From Symbiodinium natans (taxonomy: Eukaryota > Sar > Dinophyceae > Suessiales > Symbiodiniaceae): 64,000 bases of DNA. The stretch is taken from contig CAJNDS010000288.1 of NCBI GenBank assembly GCA_905221605.1, forward strand, positions 1 to 64,000, read 5' to 3'. The notes beneath the pieces are model-generated. The model was not told the DNA's origin and made no database searches. It was given only the letters and a program-made list of their open reading frames with translations. A program made the translations under genes and the position numbers. How positions within the stretch are numbered: the stretch's first letter is position 1; each line of letters starts with the position of its first letter. Shown here one piece after another: positions 44,646 to 55,600 of the stretch.

Positions 44646-46308
44646 GGTGCTGCATGCTACAAATGCTACAGCCCTAAATAAACCCCAGTGTCCGCGCGGT
44701 GTAACACGGTGGGTTGCGGCTTTTTCCTTTCACCACGAAAAGCGAAGCATCGGAATCTGCGACTCGTGTGAGACCAAAGAACGCAGAACTGGTTGCAGTT
44801 CCTTTGCCGCAACGTTCTCAGATCAGGTCCTGCACTACATGGCTCAAGAATTTGTCCCTGCTGTTGCCTGGGGAATTGTGCCTGATGGCATTCAAGAGGC
44901 TCAGTGGGAGGCACTTTCCACGATCCCTCAAGCGATTATTCAATGAACCGAACCCTTTCGACTCCTGAAAGCTTGTTAGAGTACTGGAAAGCGGCCGGTC
45001 CTTTCTCATCACAGGTGCGTAATTCCGGGCTGGCCCGGCCCGGAAGCCTGGGCTGCACAAAAGTCTAGCTTTGGATCAATTGGCTGCATGGCTTGCCATT
45101 ACCCTTCGAGTGTTGAGATCTACAGCAGCTTTAGGTAAGCAGGCATCACATAGCACCATAACACATGCGGCCAACCATCGAGACAGTTTTCGACGCATTC
45201 GCTGTCGGGCTGTCGGACACTTGAACTCTTTGGGAATTTTACGAACTGAGGCTGAAGCCCTTTCACGCCTTGCGTGACAAAGGAAACCGAATTATGCCCA
45301 ACCTGGCCTTGGCCTTGGCACTGCACCAGGCCACACTGCGCTGTCGCTAGGCTTCGCACCAGAAGGTGGGATAAGGAAAACTGCCATAATTAAATCGGAT
45401 TGATGCTCAGAAAAAGCTGAAACCCTCGTCCAGGCAACTCAAAAGCATCGTTGAAGGTTGAAATTGAGCCACCTGCCTGGACAAGAGCCCGCCTGGGCCC
45501 TGTAAGCCTCGTGAGCAGGCTCCTTGTGAGCCATACCGTCGCAGTCTGCCCTTTCAGACTGCCAGCTCAGAAATGCAAGGCCCCCAAAAGATTAAACTGG
45601 GCCATGTGCTCAAAAGCAGAACTCATGAATTAAGCAGGTTTTATTGAACATGGCCGAAACCTCCAATCACGGGAACACTGTCTCTGGCATGACTGGGGTA
45701 GAAGGAAGTCGCGACCAGTCCGAGATTTGGTTCACCTCGGCGGGTGGCACAGAAGGGCGAGCCGTGCCTGTCAAGCTGGGCGTCCGCGGTGTTATAGCAA
45801 CCAGGGCACATGGTTCTGCTGCTGCATCTTGTTTGCCAGTTCTCTTGAGATGCACTGGGAAGGTGCCTTGGCCGGGTGTGCAACCTGCAACCTACTGGCA
45901 GCATCTGGATGCGATTTGTCCTGTTCAACAGTCATGCTCTAAAGTTTCCCAACCCCAATCGCATGCTGAGCCCTCGGAAGTGCAGGACCACAACCTGGTG
46001 AAGCCCGGACAAAGCCGCATCCGCAAGGCCACCTCTTTCCAAATTTCCAACTTGAACCTCCTTCATCTCTCTCCAACCTTTTGAGCACGAGAGGCCGAGC
46101 GGGCCGGGGCCGTAAATGCCTTGACCTTGTGGGTTTCGAACTCCTGCGTCAGCCGGGGAAGGCTCAATCAACTGTGCGAGCCAGCGCCGAGCCCGAATTT
46201 CACATGCGATTTCCCGCACATGTCTGCCGAATGGAAGGGTCGGTTGGGACATGTGCGCTGGTGCAGTTGGGGCTTTGAAATGCCGGAAAGTTTGAGAAAG
46301 ATTTCTGC

Positions 46309-49300
46309 CTTCTGCAGGGCATAGTAGCTGTCGGTCAGCTTGACGGTGTTCTGACCCTGGAGGAATCCGGGTGTAAGCACCAGCCCAAACTCGTTGTTCT
46401 CCATGGAGAACCTGAAACAGCAAGTCTACAGTCTACAGCTCAAGGTAGCACGACGCTGAGAGTACGAAGGTGCCAGGGTCAGGTGAGAGGTGAGACGAGG
46501 TCCGCATCCTCAGGGCCAAGGAAGCAAATATCTTAAACCTGAGATTTCAGTCGGCATGCTCGAAAGCCACTGCCCCGCTGACAAGGTCGCTCATTCGATC
46601 CATCATGACCCCGACCTGACAGGCTCCATGCTCTGCATTTACATGCGTTTATGTTGCATTTGAAAGGTTTTGACCCTGTGCAAGGAAAGGCTTCAGCATG
46701 TCCCTCGCCCCGCAAAAGAGCAACATGGATGGATACATTGCTTCAACCGCTGGCTGCATGATTTCCACTTTTGGGTGAACTTGCTTCTGGACATTCAACC
46801 CACAACCTATCGCTCAGCTGACACTCAATGGCTCAACGAATCAATTCGGGGCCTGTGGCCATGTTCGGCCTCCCGTGTAGCCCGGACAAGACCACCTGGG
46901 AAGAATCTGCTTCAGTGTCACTGGCTGTCTGCCCAGGTTCCACAGCTACCAGCACTTGATGGCAACCTCGCCACTGAAAGGAACCAATGTTGCAGCCGAA
47001 CTCGGTGAAAAGAAAGGGCCTGCCAGCCAGCTCTTCGCAATCTGCGCAATACTTTCTCAAAAACCTCAAACAAAACTGTTCTGGGCCCTAGGGCACTGCA
47101 GCAGATGGCCGGATCCGAGTCTAAAGCTGAAATATTGAAACGTAGAAAGACAGCTAAATTAAGAACCTTGAGAATGGCTAGGGGTTTCCAAAGCCTGCTC
47201 AGGAATCAAGTGGCAAAACCTGTAGACCAGGCCGCCCCTTCATAGTAAGCTAAGCAGCTTGGAAAAGGACGCGAAGTCATCAACGATCGACTGATATGGG
47301 GAATACTGGAAACCTGGCTTCATCGCTGAAGGCACTTGCCGAACTTGGAACACACCATTTTGCTTGTCCTACTGCCAGCTGCTGTCACATCTGAGATCTG
47401 CCAACAGCGAAAATGTGGAAACCTGCGGAGGTTCGCGCGCAGGAACGCATCGCGACAGCTCTTGGGGGTACCGTGGCATCGACCCTTTCAGACTTTGCCC
47501 AGACACTGCCGTAGGCTGGATCGCACCAGGAGTAAGCATTCAGCCCGAAGGCATCCACCTGTACCGTCCGGGAATGAACCACAACTTATAAGCGTAGGCA
47601 AACTAACTGGAACACCGCCGAGCTGCTGCATCGTCAGGGCTCTCCAATGCACATGTCAGGTAGTTCGCGATGTTCACTCGGTCCTACTCCGCAGAGTGTC
47701 AACGCATTTCATGTCATGGTCTTGCAGCGCTCTGGTAGACAGCCGTGCAGACAGTGCAACTGGATGTCTCGCACAAATAGCACCGAAATTGAGGGCGGTC
47801 AGCTTCAGCTCTGCAAGTGCCCGTCCTTGTTTCCCTGGTCCTTGTCAGAATAGATGAGGGGAACGCTCCTTTGGCGACTTGTTGACGCTCTTCAAGGACG
47901 ATCGGACGACAGAATCACAAACCAGATGGTCACAATTTGCCGGTCTCCTGTACCCCTTCTCCTTCTGGTATCGGTGAATGTCACGTGTGAGAGCTTTCAC
48001 CTTGCGTAATCAGTAGCTTCTGAATGAGAAAAGCGATGGGCACTGGACTCATTGCTACCATGTGTCATGTCCAGTCTGCTGAAACTCTCGTGGGACATTA
48101 ATATCATTAATGGTAAAGCGGCAGTCGGTCCTCAACGGAAACTAGGCCCTCACACAGCTGAGTAGCGAGCGCAAGAAAATGTCAACAAACCCTCAACCCA
48201 GCGCCAGCGCTTGGTAACAATGGCTAGAGCTCGCTCTGTACCGTGTGTGCGTGAGACATGGCCCTCCAAGGCACGCAAGGGTACGCTGCCATGCCCTCCT
48301 GTGCAGAAGCGGACACTCAAGACCGTATTCGATGCAGAGCCATACAAAGATCGCATGGGAGGACCTCTCCAGAAAGCTATGGGTTCTCCTCAAGGTCAAA
48401 GTGCTGTTCACGTTTGGAGGTTAGATTCTGGAGTTCAAATGCCCCTGTGCCGTGACTTACCTCACTTACCCCGCCATTGTTTGATGTATCCCACAGCAGC
48501 AGGGGCGTTTCGGAATGATGCCGAGATGTGTCAGAACGCGAGACACGACTGCAAGCGCAGCATTGCGCAAGTAGGCCGAAGTGTCGACAGAAGCTTCTTT
48601 TGTGCTCCCCTCCCCCTTCCGCACTCTTGCTGCGAACCGCTGCCAGAGAAAAACCAGCCCACTCTCTTGACCCCCCTTGCTCGGTTCCAGGTGCCGTGCC
48701 TTGCGATTTTCAAATGCATTTTTGCAATCGAGATTTTTTTCTGACGGTCCTTGTCCAAAAGCTCAATCTCGTTGCCCACAACGAACATCATCGTGTTCTC
48801 CTGTGGGTTGCACAAACCAACCCTGGAAATTGCGAGCCCTCCGGAACTCCTCCGGAATTGAAAAGAGCTACGACATCGCACCAAAAACTAGTTGCTGAAC
48901 ATTTGTGCACTAGCTGCATACTGGCTGAACTGATCCACGATGAGCTTGGCCGAAGTCAGCAGGTTCAGGCCCACATGACCATAGTCGGGGAGGTCTGCAT
49001 GATAGCACTGTGGGCTCGGAAGGGCTGGCAAGAAGCCCCAGTCACCCCTAGTCAGTGGTACCAAGACGTAAATGCCCAAGGATGCTGCTTGCTCCATGAA
49101 CTTCCTGTGCGACTTCTCTGGGTCGATGTTGTAGAGGCGGATGGTGTTAGCACCAAGGTTCTTGATCAGGGGCAGGTACTCCGAGAACTGGTCTGCCATC
49201 TCGTCCGCTGTTGGGTCGCCATAGTAAGGCAGGGGCGGGAACTTTGGGGTACCAGCCTTGCACTCAGGCTTGTGGGTTCCAAGAACCTGACCATAGTTGC

Positions 49301-49469
49301 CGTTCCGGGGATTGTAGGCAACACCCTTGGCGAAGAAGCGCTCGCCCGCGGCATTGAAGAGCATGTTGCCCTGAATGACAATGGGGCTCGTCCCAGCAGC
49401 TCCGGCTCGCAGCGTGTGGTTCGAGGCGGCCGCAAGTCCCAAGAGCGACACAGCCAAAACACTCCTCAT
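46309..49469 (-). CDS. GH72 1,3-beta-glucanosyltransferase (Gas/Phr-like), ten exons recovered
   Basis: GH72 enzymes cut and rejoin beta-1,3-glucan chains outside the cell. Exons: 48918-49469 (signal peptide MRSVLAVSLLGLAAAS, then GERFFAKGVAYNP, NTIRLYNIDP, ASLGIYVLVPL), 48746-48800 (ENTMMFVVGNEIELL, acid/base Glu), 47941-48000 (VKALTRDIHRYQKEKGYR), about 47627-47683 (NIANYLTCALESP), 47484-47558 (VDAFGLNAYSWC), 46975-47051 (GRPFLFTEFGCN, nucleophile Glu), 46853-46895 (CPGYTGGRTWPQ), 46560-46615 (MSDLVSGAVAFE) and 46309-46411 (FSMENNEFGLVLTPGF). Phases fit at nearly every join; one small exon after 48746 and one before 47683 are probably missing. Donors are GC at 48917, 47940, 46852 and 46559. 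The C-terminus below 46309 is unresolved. The 332-codon plus-strand frame over it is a shadow. Confidence 0.92.
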
Positions 49470-49530
49470 TGTAAAGGGCGCTCTGCTACCGTTGCTCAAC
49501 TTTGCTGCGGCTATCGTCCTGAATGAGATG

Positions 49531-49534
49531 GCTG
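49531..49534 (-). promoter_or_regulatory. Probable spliced-leader acceptor of the GH72 gene
   Basis: On the minus strand the pyrimidine tract TTTCCTTTCTTGTCCTTTGCAG ends here, about 62 bases upstream of the GH72 start codon at 49469. Its tract is the longest seen in the window. No further coding sequence of this gene is expected upstream because a signal peptide follows. Confidence 0.55.
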
Positions 49535-49929
49535 CAAAGGACAAGAAAGGAAAGCAGCTGGCATCCGACACGGATGGTCATCGGCACACAAAGCACAAAG
49601 TTCCCTCCCTCGCTCTGCCTGTGTGACTATATGATACTCTCTGCCGCGATTTGCGACCTCACGTGTCTTCGCCACTACTTTCCGAGAGACAGGCGTTCTC
49701 ACCGTGTTTGTCGTCAGTATCTCGGTTGAAACCTCAGTGTATACTGAGCTGCGTTCTGAGACCTAACTGTCCTTTTGCATCTGGCCTGCTGTGACTCTGC
49801 CAGGTGACCAATACTGACTACTCGTTAGGTCCCAAACATAGTCCACAGATGGTCATACCCAGTGCATCGATAAGCGTAGGGTGAGAACATCTGTGGAGTG
49901 GAAATGCATCTGCAAACATTTGACCTAAC

Positions 49930-50273
49930 CTCCAGAAAGCCCTGTACCTCTTCCCGGATCCGCCTGATCCCCTCAGAAGTTTCACAGACAATCACGTTAC
50001 GTTGCACGGGTGCGCTGCTGGGTCGTGTGGAGGCCTCCAGTTTGAGGCCATCCCCCCATCCGGCCTCTATGCTTTCAAAATGCTGCAAGCGGAATGGCAG
50101 TTTCAGGCTGCAAGTTCTTTCGACCCGATTTCTCGAATCCTTCGCCGGTGGGATTCGAGACATTGCGTCGGCCTGGTTCATTCCCGTGATATCCACGATG
50201 TAGGTTTTGCCCGGCCTTAGCTCTGAAAGGTCTTTTTGCACCGGCGGCTGCTCCACTGATTCAGTCGGGTGAA
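49930..50273 (-). CDS. Unidentified protein, one exon of 114 codons
   Basis: A minus-strand exon lies between a TTGCTCACAG acceptor (phase 1) and a GAG/GTTAGG donor (phase 0). It reads HPTESVEQPPVQKDLSELRP, then GKTYIVDITGMNQADAMSRI, a basic middle, and ends VQRNVIVCETSEGIRRIREE then VQGFLE. It is clearly coding by length and composition. No family is recognised. Its gene lies just upstream of GH72 in the same direction; the last exons between 49930 and 49534 were not resolved. Confidence 0.7.
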
Positions 50274-50751
50274 CTGTGAGCAATGCTCAGCAGGGTCCTA
50301 TAGTCACCAAAACATCAGAAAATGTGTTCATGGTCTCTGAAGCCTCTTGTCAAGCCCTGCTTGTATTACGATCCTCGCGCTCTTGCAAGTGAGACCCCGG
50401 CAACAGACCATCCAGCGACACTTCATGTCCGGAGGTCGTCTGTCGCGATAAGGCCTCTGCTGGAGGTGTACACCAGGTGTACACATCGCCCGAGCCAGCG
50501 GTGCCCAGCATTGCCCACAAAAACTACGAGTAGGCAGCTCCCAGGACTCCCGGCAACCGCTGCCCCTGGAGTGTGTATGGACACCTCAGCTGTGATCCTC
50601 GCTACCCTGCCTCGTTGCCTCACGCGGACACTACGCAAGAGGCCACATGTCCGACCCAGATAGATCGAGGCGCAGCGTAGGCGGTGGCGGGTGAGCCAAG
50701 CGGCTCGCCTCAAGCAAGATAACAACACCGAAGACCCCAAACAGTTAAAGG

Positions 50752-50905
50752 CATGTCAAAGAAACAGGGGAGACAACGGGAGACAAAGGGAGACGAAGGG
50801 AGACAAAGGGAGACGATGAGTGCAGCAACCCGGCAAAGCCACCCACATGAAGGGAGACAAAGACCATCGGAGACAAAGAGAGACAAGGAGCCCAGGAACC
50901 CGGCA
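50752..50905. repeat. AGGGAGACAA tandem repeat
   Basis: Units of GGGAGACAAA / GGGAGACGAA repeat about seven times at 50768-50820 and again, less regularly, to 50893. AACCCGGCAA occurs twice around the second part. Confidence 0.85.
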
Positions 50906-51079
50906 ACAGTCCCCAGAATGTCGGCAATCGTTAAAATTTATTTTGAACCCCAACAGTACGCTGTTTGAGGAAAACTGGAGGAGCAGTGGATTGTTACTTG
51001 ATGCTCGTGTGTACCTCGGCAGAGCAACCACCAACCAAACAGCAAAGCAACTCAAAAGCATGCTGTAGACACGGAAAAA

Positions 51080-51228
51080 CCCTGCTCTGCAACCCCCCCG
51101 TTGTTGAACAAGGTGCAGAAAATATCCCTCTGGTTCTGGTACGGGAGGACACGCAGGCATCCTCAAAAAACGGGAGGCTTACCGCGGTCGTTGAACTTCT
51201 CAGGCTCCAGCTCCAATTCAAAGTGAAC
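51080..51228 (-). CDS. Two exons of an unidentified gene
   Basis: Exon 51183-51228 (VHFELELEPEKFNDR) sits between a GCGCTCAG acceptor and a perfect GTAAGC donor, ending in phase 1. The next, from 51135 after CGTACCAG, reads EPEGYFLHLVQQRGG in the matching phase; a second frame there (DIFCTLFNNGGVAEQG) is also open. It may be the upstream part of the gene at 50.0-50.3 kb. Confidence 0.5.
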
Positions 51229-51732
51229 CTGAGCGCATCAGAAGCACGCAGCGAAAAGGCACCGTGCAATTGATGCTGAATCGGAAATCTCTGATGTTGC
51301 TCCAATCTGGATATGTCTGACAGCACACTCCAGCAGCAAACACATCCACATGGATCCTCCAAGCCAGACGATGTGACTGGGGCCACGTGCCCCGTTTCCT
51401 TGACATCGGAAAGGTGTGCCAACCGGATTTGCCCAGGCCTGCATGAAACCGATAGGGGTGAAAGGGTTATGCAAACTAGCAACGGCCAAGCTGTGCCAAC
51501 GATTGCAAGACTGCGCATATTCTGTACTGCACAGCAAACCATGATACCTAGAGACCACAGAACCTCGCCTGTGTCCTTAGCTGAATCATAACATCTGGGC
51601 GCTCAGACGGCGCTGTGACGGTGAGGCGGATGCTGAGCTGCGCCAGCTCCTGAACCGCCTGGCTTGAATTGTTTCATGGCAGCAAATGACGAGTCACTGA
51701 TCCCACAAGCCTGAAACTTTTGCCTCTGGTTC

Positions 51733-51733
51733 C

Positions 51734-51764
<31 letters not shown>

Positions 51765-51768
51765 AAAC
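51733..51768. repeat. Poly-C then poly-A tract
   Basis: About 22 C followed by 13 A. Nothing coding nearby. Confidence 0.9.
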
Positions 51769-52446
51769 TAAATTCAAAGACCGCCACTGCAAAAACTCGT
51801 TAAGCGCCCCGCCTCCCTGGGGTCCCCGGCCCTCTTCGTGTAATTACTTTGAACTTTTGCCACCCGCCCGGCACTCAGGCGCACGCTGCAGAGACAAATT
51901 CAGAGGGCCAAGACTTGAAAGCGCGGCAAGTTCTGGAAACACAGGCCTATAAGCCCAGTAGACGTCGTCACCAGCACCCCAAGGAGCCCAGAGAAACAAT
52001 CTGTCACCAAACGTTACGGGTTCTATTTGAACGAAGAACCCAAGATGTCACGTGCTGGGATTTGGGTTGGCCGGGGCTTCCAAGGCATGTGCACCGGCAT
52101 CCACGAGGTTCTACTCTCGAGAAGGAAATGTGGCGGTGAAGTGGACTGCCGGGCTGGCGTGTGGTGCTTGCTTGACTGACCCCTATAGGCCCTATACCCG
52201 ACCTGAGGCTGAGGAACCGAGCGTGAAATTTTAGTTCTCTCGCGGAGTCGAGAGTGCGGAGCTTTTGGATTGCAGGCTTCGGGTGGAGACTGTGAAGGCT
52301 TTTTCGGAAAGCGGATTGAAGCGGGTAGAACCTGATGCCGGATGTTTCAGGGCGCATGCAAATGGTTTTGCGAGATCGCTTTACTCTGCCAGTTTGCAGT
52401 CAGCTGAGTCAGCTGTGTATGTTTCTTTTTACATGCTTTCGGCAGA

Positions 52447-52610
52447 CTACTTTCGAAAGTGGGCGCCTGTGGCCACTTCTCGGACCGGTCCCAAGTTCTG
52501 CTTCGAAGCACAAGATGAGCACACGATGAGCAGATGAGTGGCTAAATTTTCTGCTACGAGCGCAAGGTGTCTGCTCGGGCATGCTCTGTTTGCTTCGTCA
52601 AAAAGCCGGT
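52447..52610 (-). CDS. Possible terminal exon, unidentified
   Basis: The minus-strand frame HRLFDEANRACPSRHLALVA then ENLATHLLIVCSSCASKQNL ends REVATGAHFRK and a stop at 52447. Composition is protein-like, but the plus strand is also open here, so strand and reality are uncertain. Confidence 0.35.
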
Positions 52611-52699
52611 GGCACGTCCCCTTGCGCCTGCCACCTGCCCTCATGGTCCCATAACTCCAGGATGCGGCGCCAAATGCCCACAGATGCTTACAGCTGTCG

Positions 52700-55600
52700 C
52701 TTCTGCAAGCTGAAGACAGTCGGAGTCAAGTGCCCAAGAGCGCGCTCAACTCTTTAAAGCGCCATGTCCAACTCCTCACCCCCAAAGTGCACCGGCGCAC
52801 CTCCAAGTCTGAGATATCCCAAGCCGCCCAGCCTGGAAACAGGACAATGGCGACTAATGCCACTGACCCCACTCCCGGATCTACAGCCTTCAGCCTAATC
52901 CTTAACCCACAAGTTCTGCCAAACAATCAAGGGCAGGTGACGGGAGTACAGCGCCACATCCCGCAGCGGGATGGGCCGGTAGCCCAGCAGCACCTCTCTC
53001 TGTTGTTGGTGTGCAATCGCATTGTTGACTCTGCATCTCGTGCTCTCTCTTCTCTTACTGCGCTACGGCTTTCGGAGTAAGGCACGTCCTCTGGAGAGTC
53101 TACCCTCTGCCATAAGCAAGAAAACCAGAATGTCGATCAGCAACAAAGCGGCCACGACATGAGGCAAGGCAATGCCCTTAATCTACTTGACAGCAAGGGC
53201 GGGGCTGTAGAATCTCCGAGCAAGGAGCTCCGCTGACACCTCGCCACAGAATCAGGAAATGCGTTGCACTCTGAAGCAAGGCCCCATGCAAGACAAAGCA
53301 TGCGGCCAATTTCCACAAACGGGTAACGAAGGAGCAGGTGACTTTAAACACAACTGACATCACTAAGGACAGACGACACTTTGCATGACAGGTCCAGGAC
53401 TCGCCAGGGCTTCGCTAAATGCTGGCCAAGATGCCACAGGAACAGTACCAAGTGAGAGTCCAAGCCATCCTCCACGTGCTTTCGGTGATTCTGAAATCAA
53501 GCGTTGATGACATCAATTCACTGCCTTGTTATTTGCCTTGCATGGACTTCGAGGCAGCAGTTCCCAGAAAAGGACTGCGGTTGCGTGAGTGATGCACACT
53601 TGTGGTTCGTAGGGTGAATTGGAAGCCTGGATGGCTTGGGACCTTACAGGAATTGATTCTTGCCGAGTCTCAACTTGCATTTCCAGCTTTTCATGAATCT
53701 GCACCAGCTCTTGCTTGTCGTAGACCTCTGACCTTGAATTTGCGAGGCGAACTACACCCCATCCTAAGCGTACATGCTTTGGTAATATTTGTCACCCTCC
53801 TGACCCGTCCTTCTCCCCCCCTGCCCATTCCTTGGACATACCAGGTATACAAGGCGCAACTTGGATGACAAGTGTGAATACAAACCCTAGGCGCGAGATC
53901 CTAAATTTCGGATGCCAACACAACCTTGCAGCAGGAAGTCGATTGCGATTGCTTACTTGCGCAATCAGTCCCAAAACTTCACTTCGTCCTCGTCAATTAT
54001 TTTGTCAATCCTGTTCTTTCGGCAGTCCAACACCTATCAGACCTATCAGCACACCCTCCAGATGGACTCAGGCCCGCGCTTGACCGCCTTTGAAGGCTGC
54101 GCCAGGCATGCCATGTATTCGGCATATTTGGCATTTGGTTTCGGGCACGGCCTTGGGCTGAAGGAAACGCATGGGGCAGCTCGGGCACATTTCTCAATCG
54201 CTGGGATCATTCAACTTAACCCCCTAAGCTCTCCTAAATCCCGTGCCAGCTCCCTGAAGAAACGAACGAACACGTGGCCCCGAAAGAGTGCGCATTGATT
54301 GGGCTTGTTTGAACTGAATGTAACTGAGTAGCTCCTTGCTGCACCGCTTCTAATGCACGCTGCGCGACCATCCCTAGCGTCCACTCTAAGACTTCATCGA
54401 GAGTATGGTGCCCAACATTGCGCAACGCTCGTGTCTTTGGGAGTGAAATGGGTGAGCAAGCTTCAAGAAGCGGGAATGTGGCAGACTCTTGTATCGGCCA
54501 CTCCAAGGTCGGGACGCTTCTCTAGGCCACTGCACGGCGGGAAGGCGCACCTTCGGAGCTGGGATAGCAAAATTCAGCATATTGGAACTCCTGCAAAGCT
54601 CATGCAGAATCGAAAAGTTCGTCTTGTGACCGTGTGCGACCATGGGGAGATTCTAGCGGCCCTCCGATGTAATTTTCCGTAACCACCTCTCAGACTTTCC
54701 CTTTTCGGATGCTTCCGCAAAGTGCATCTTGTACCGCAGTCATGGCACCATGCTTCTCAGCCTGCTTCAACATGATTCGCGTGTGAAAAATGTCTCAATG
54801 TCATCATCATAGAAATGCATCTAAGGCTTGTGCAGAACTCGGGTGCAGAGAAACGAAGTATCGGGCCGTCTCGTACCTGCAAGAGCTGCCCGAACAAAGA
54901 CTACCAGCGCCACACCTGCAAAGCTAATGCCGACAAGGTGAACGAGACATGGAGAATGGTGCACCCTATGATCGCACAGGATTTGCACTCTTTCCAGTAG
55001 GCTGGTGCACCAGGCCAGCTCTAGCGCAAGGTCGTCGGCATTCAAGACAAGATCACCGATCTCCACATGTAGGATGTGGGGGCGCCGGTATCTGCATAGC
55101 AAGGCTGTGCTTTGCCCGTGAACGGGTGCCCGTGAATGGGTGCTGGTTTTACGCCCGCTTCCTTTTTTCTCCCCCTCGGCGCTGTCGCTCTCTTTTCTCT
55201 CTTCATTTCTCTCTTTCTTCTTCTTTCTTGCGTTGGGCGCGTAGGGTCCGAAAGCCCGGCTTCCTGCCGCATCCGTCTTTGCTGTAAGAAAAGCCCCCTG
55301 CTAAAGAGCCACTGTCCAGCAGTACCATCCTCTGCATCCTTTGCACTAAGAGAAAAAGCCAACATGGGACACCTGCATCCACAACCTTTTCCCCCCAAAA
55401 AGGCTGTGCCGACCTCAAGCAGAACCCAGCCGCCAACCCGCAATCGCAAAACATTTGTATCACGGTGATACTGGAAATAGTTGGTTGTGTAGTGTAGTGC
55501 AGATTTGACTTCCCGAGACCAAGAGCGAGAACCCTGGTGAACTTGATCTTTTTCGAGCGGCAATGTCGACTTGAACCCCAAGCAATTTGGCAAGAACAAA

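Larger units (their letters stand above)
41110..46300. other. No confirmed gene; repeats and weak exon candidates
   Basis: Minus-strand stretches at 43640-43780 (IGLLIALQKAFANAQ, or in another frame GLCQRAEAFNHEGPCF) and 44830-44945 (LRDRGKCLPLSLLNAIRHNS) look coding but are open in competing frames, including the plus strand. The C-terminal part of the GH72 gene may extend below 46.3 kb. Other content is listed as separate repeats. Confidence 0.35.

Noticed and set aside
48528-49526. 332-codon plus-strand frame
   Set aside because: It is the complement of the GH72 first exons, which have signal peptide, family motifs and splice sites on the minus strand.
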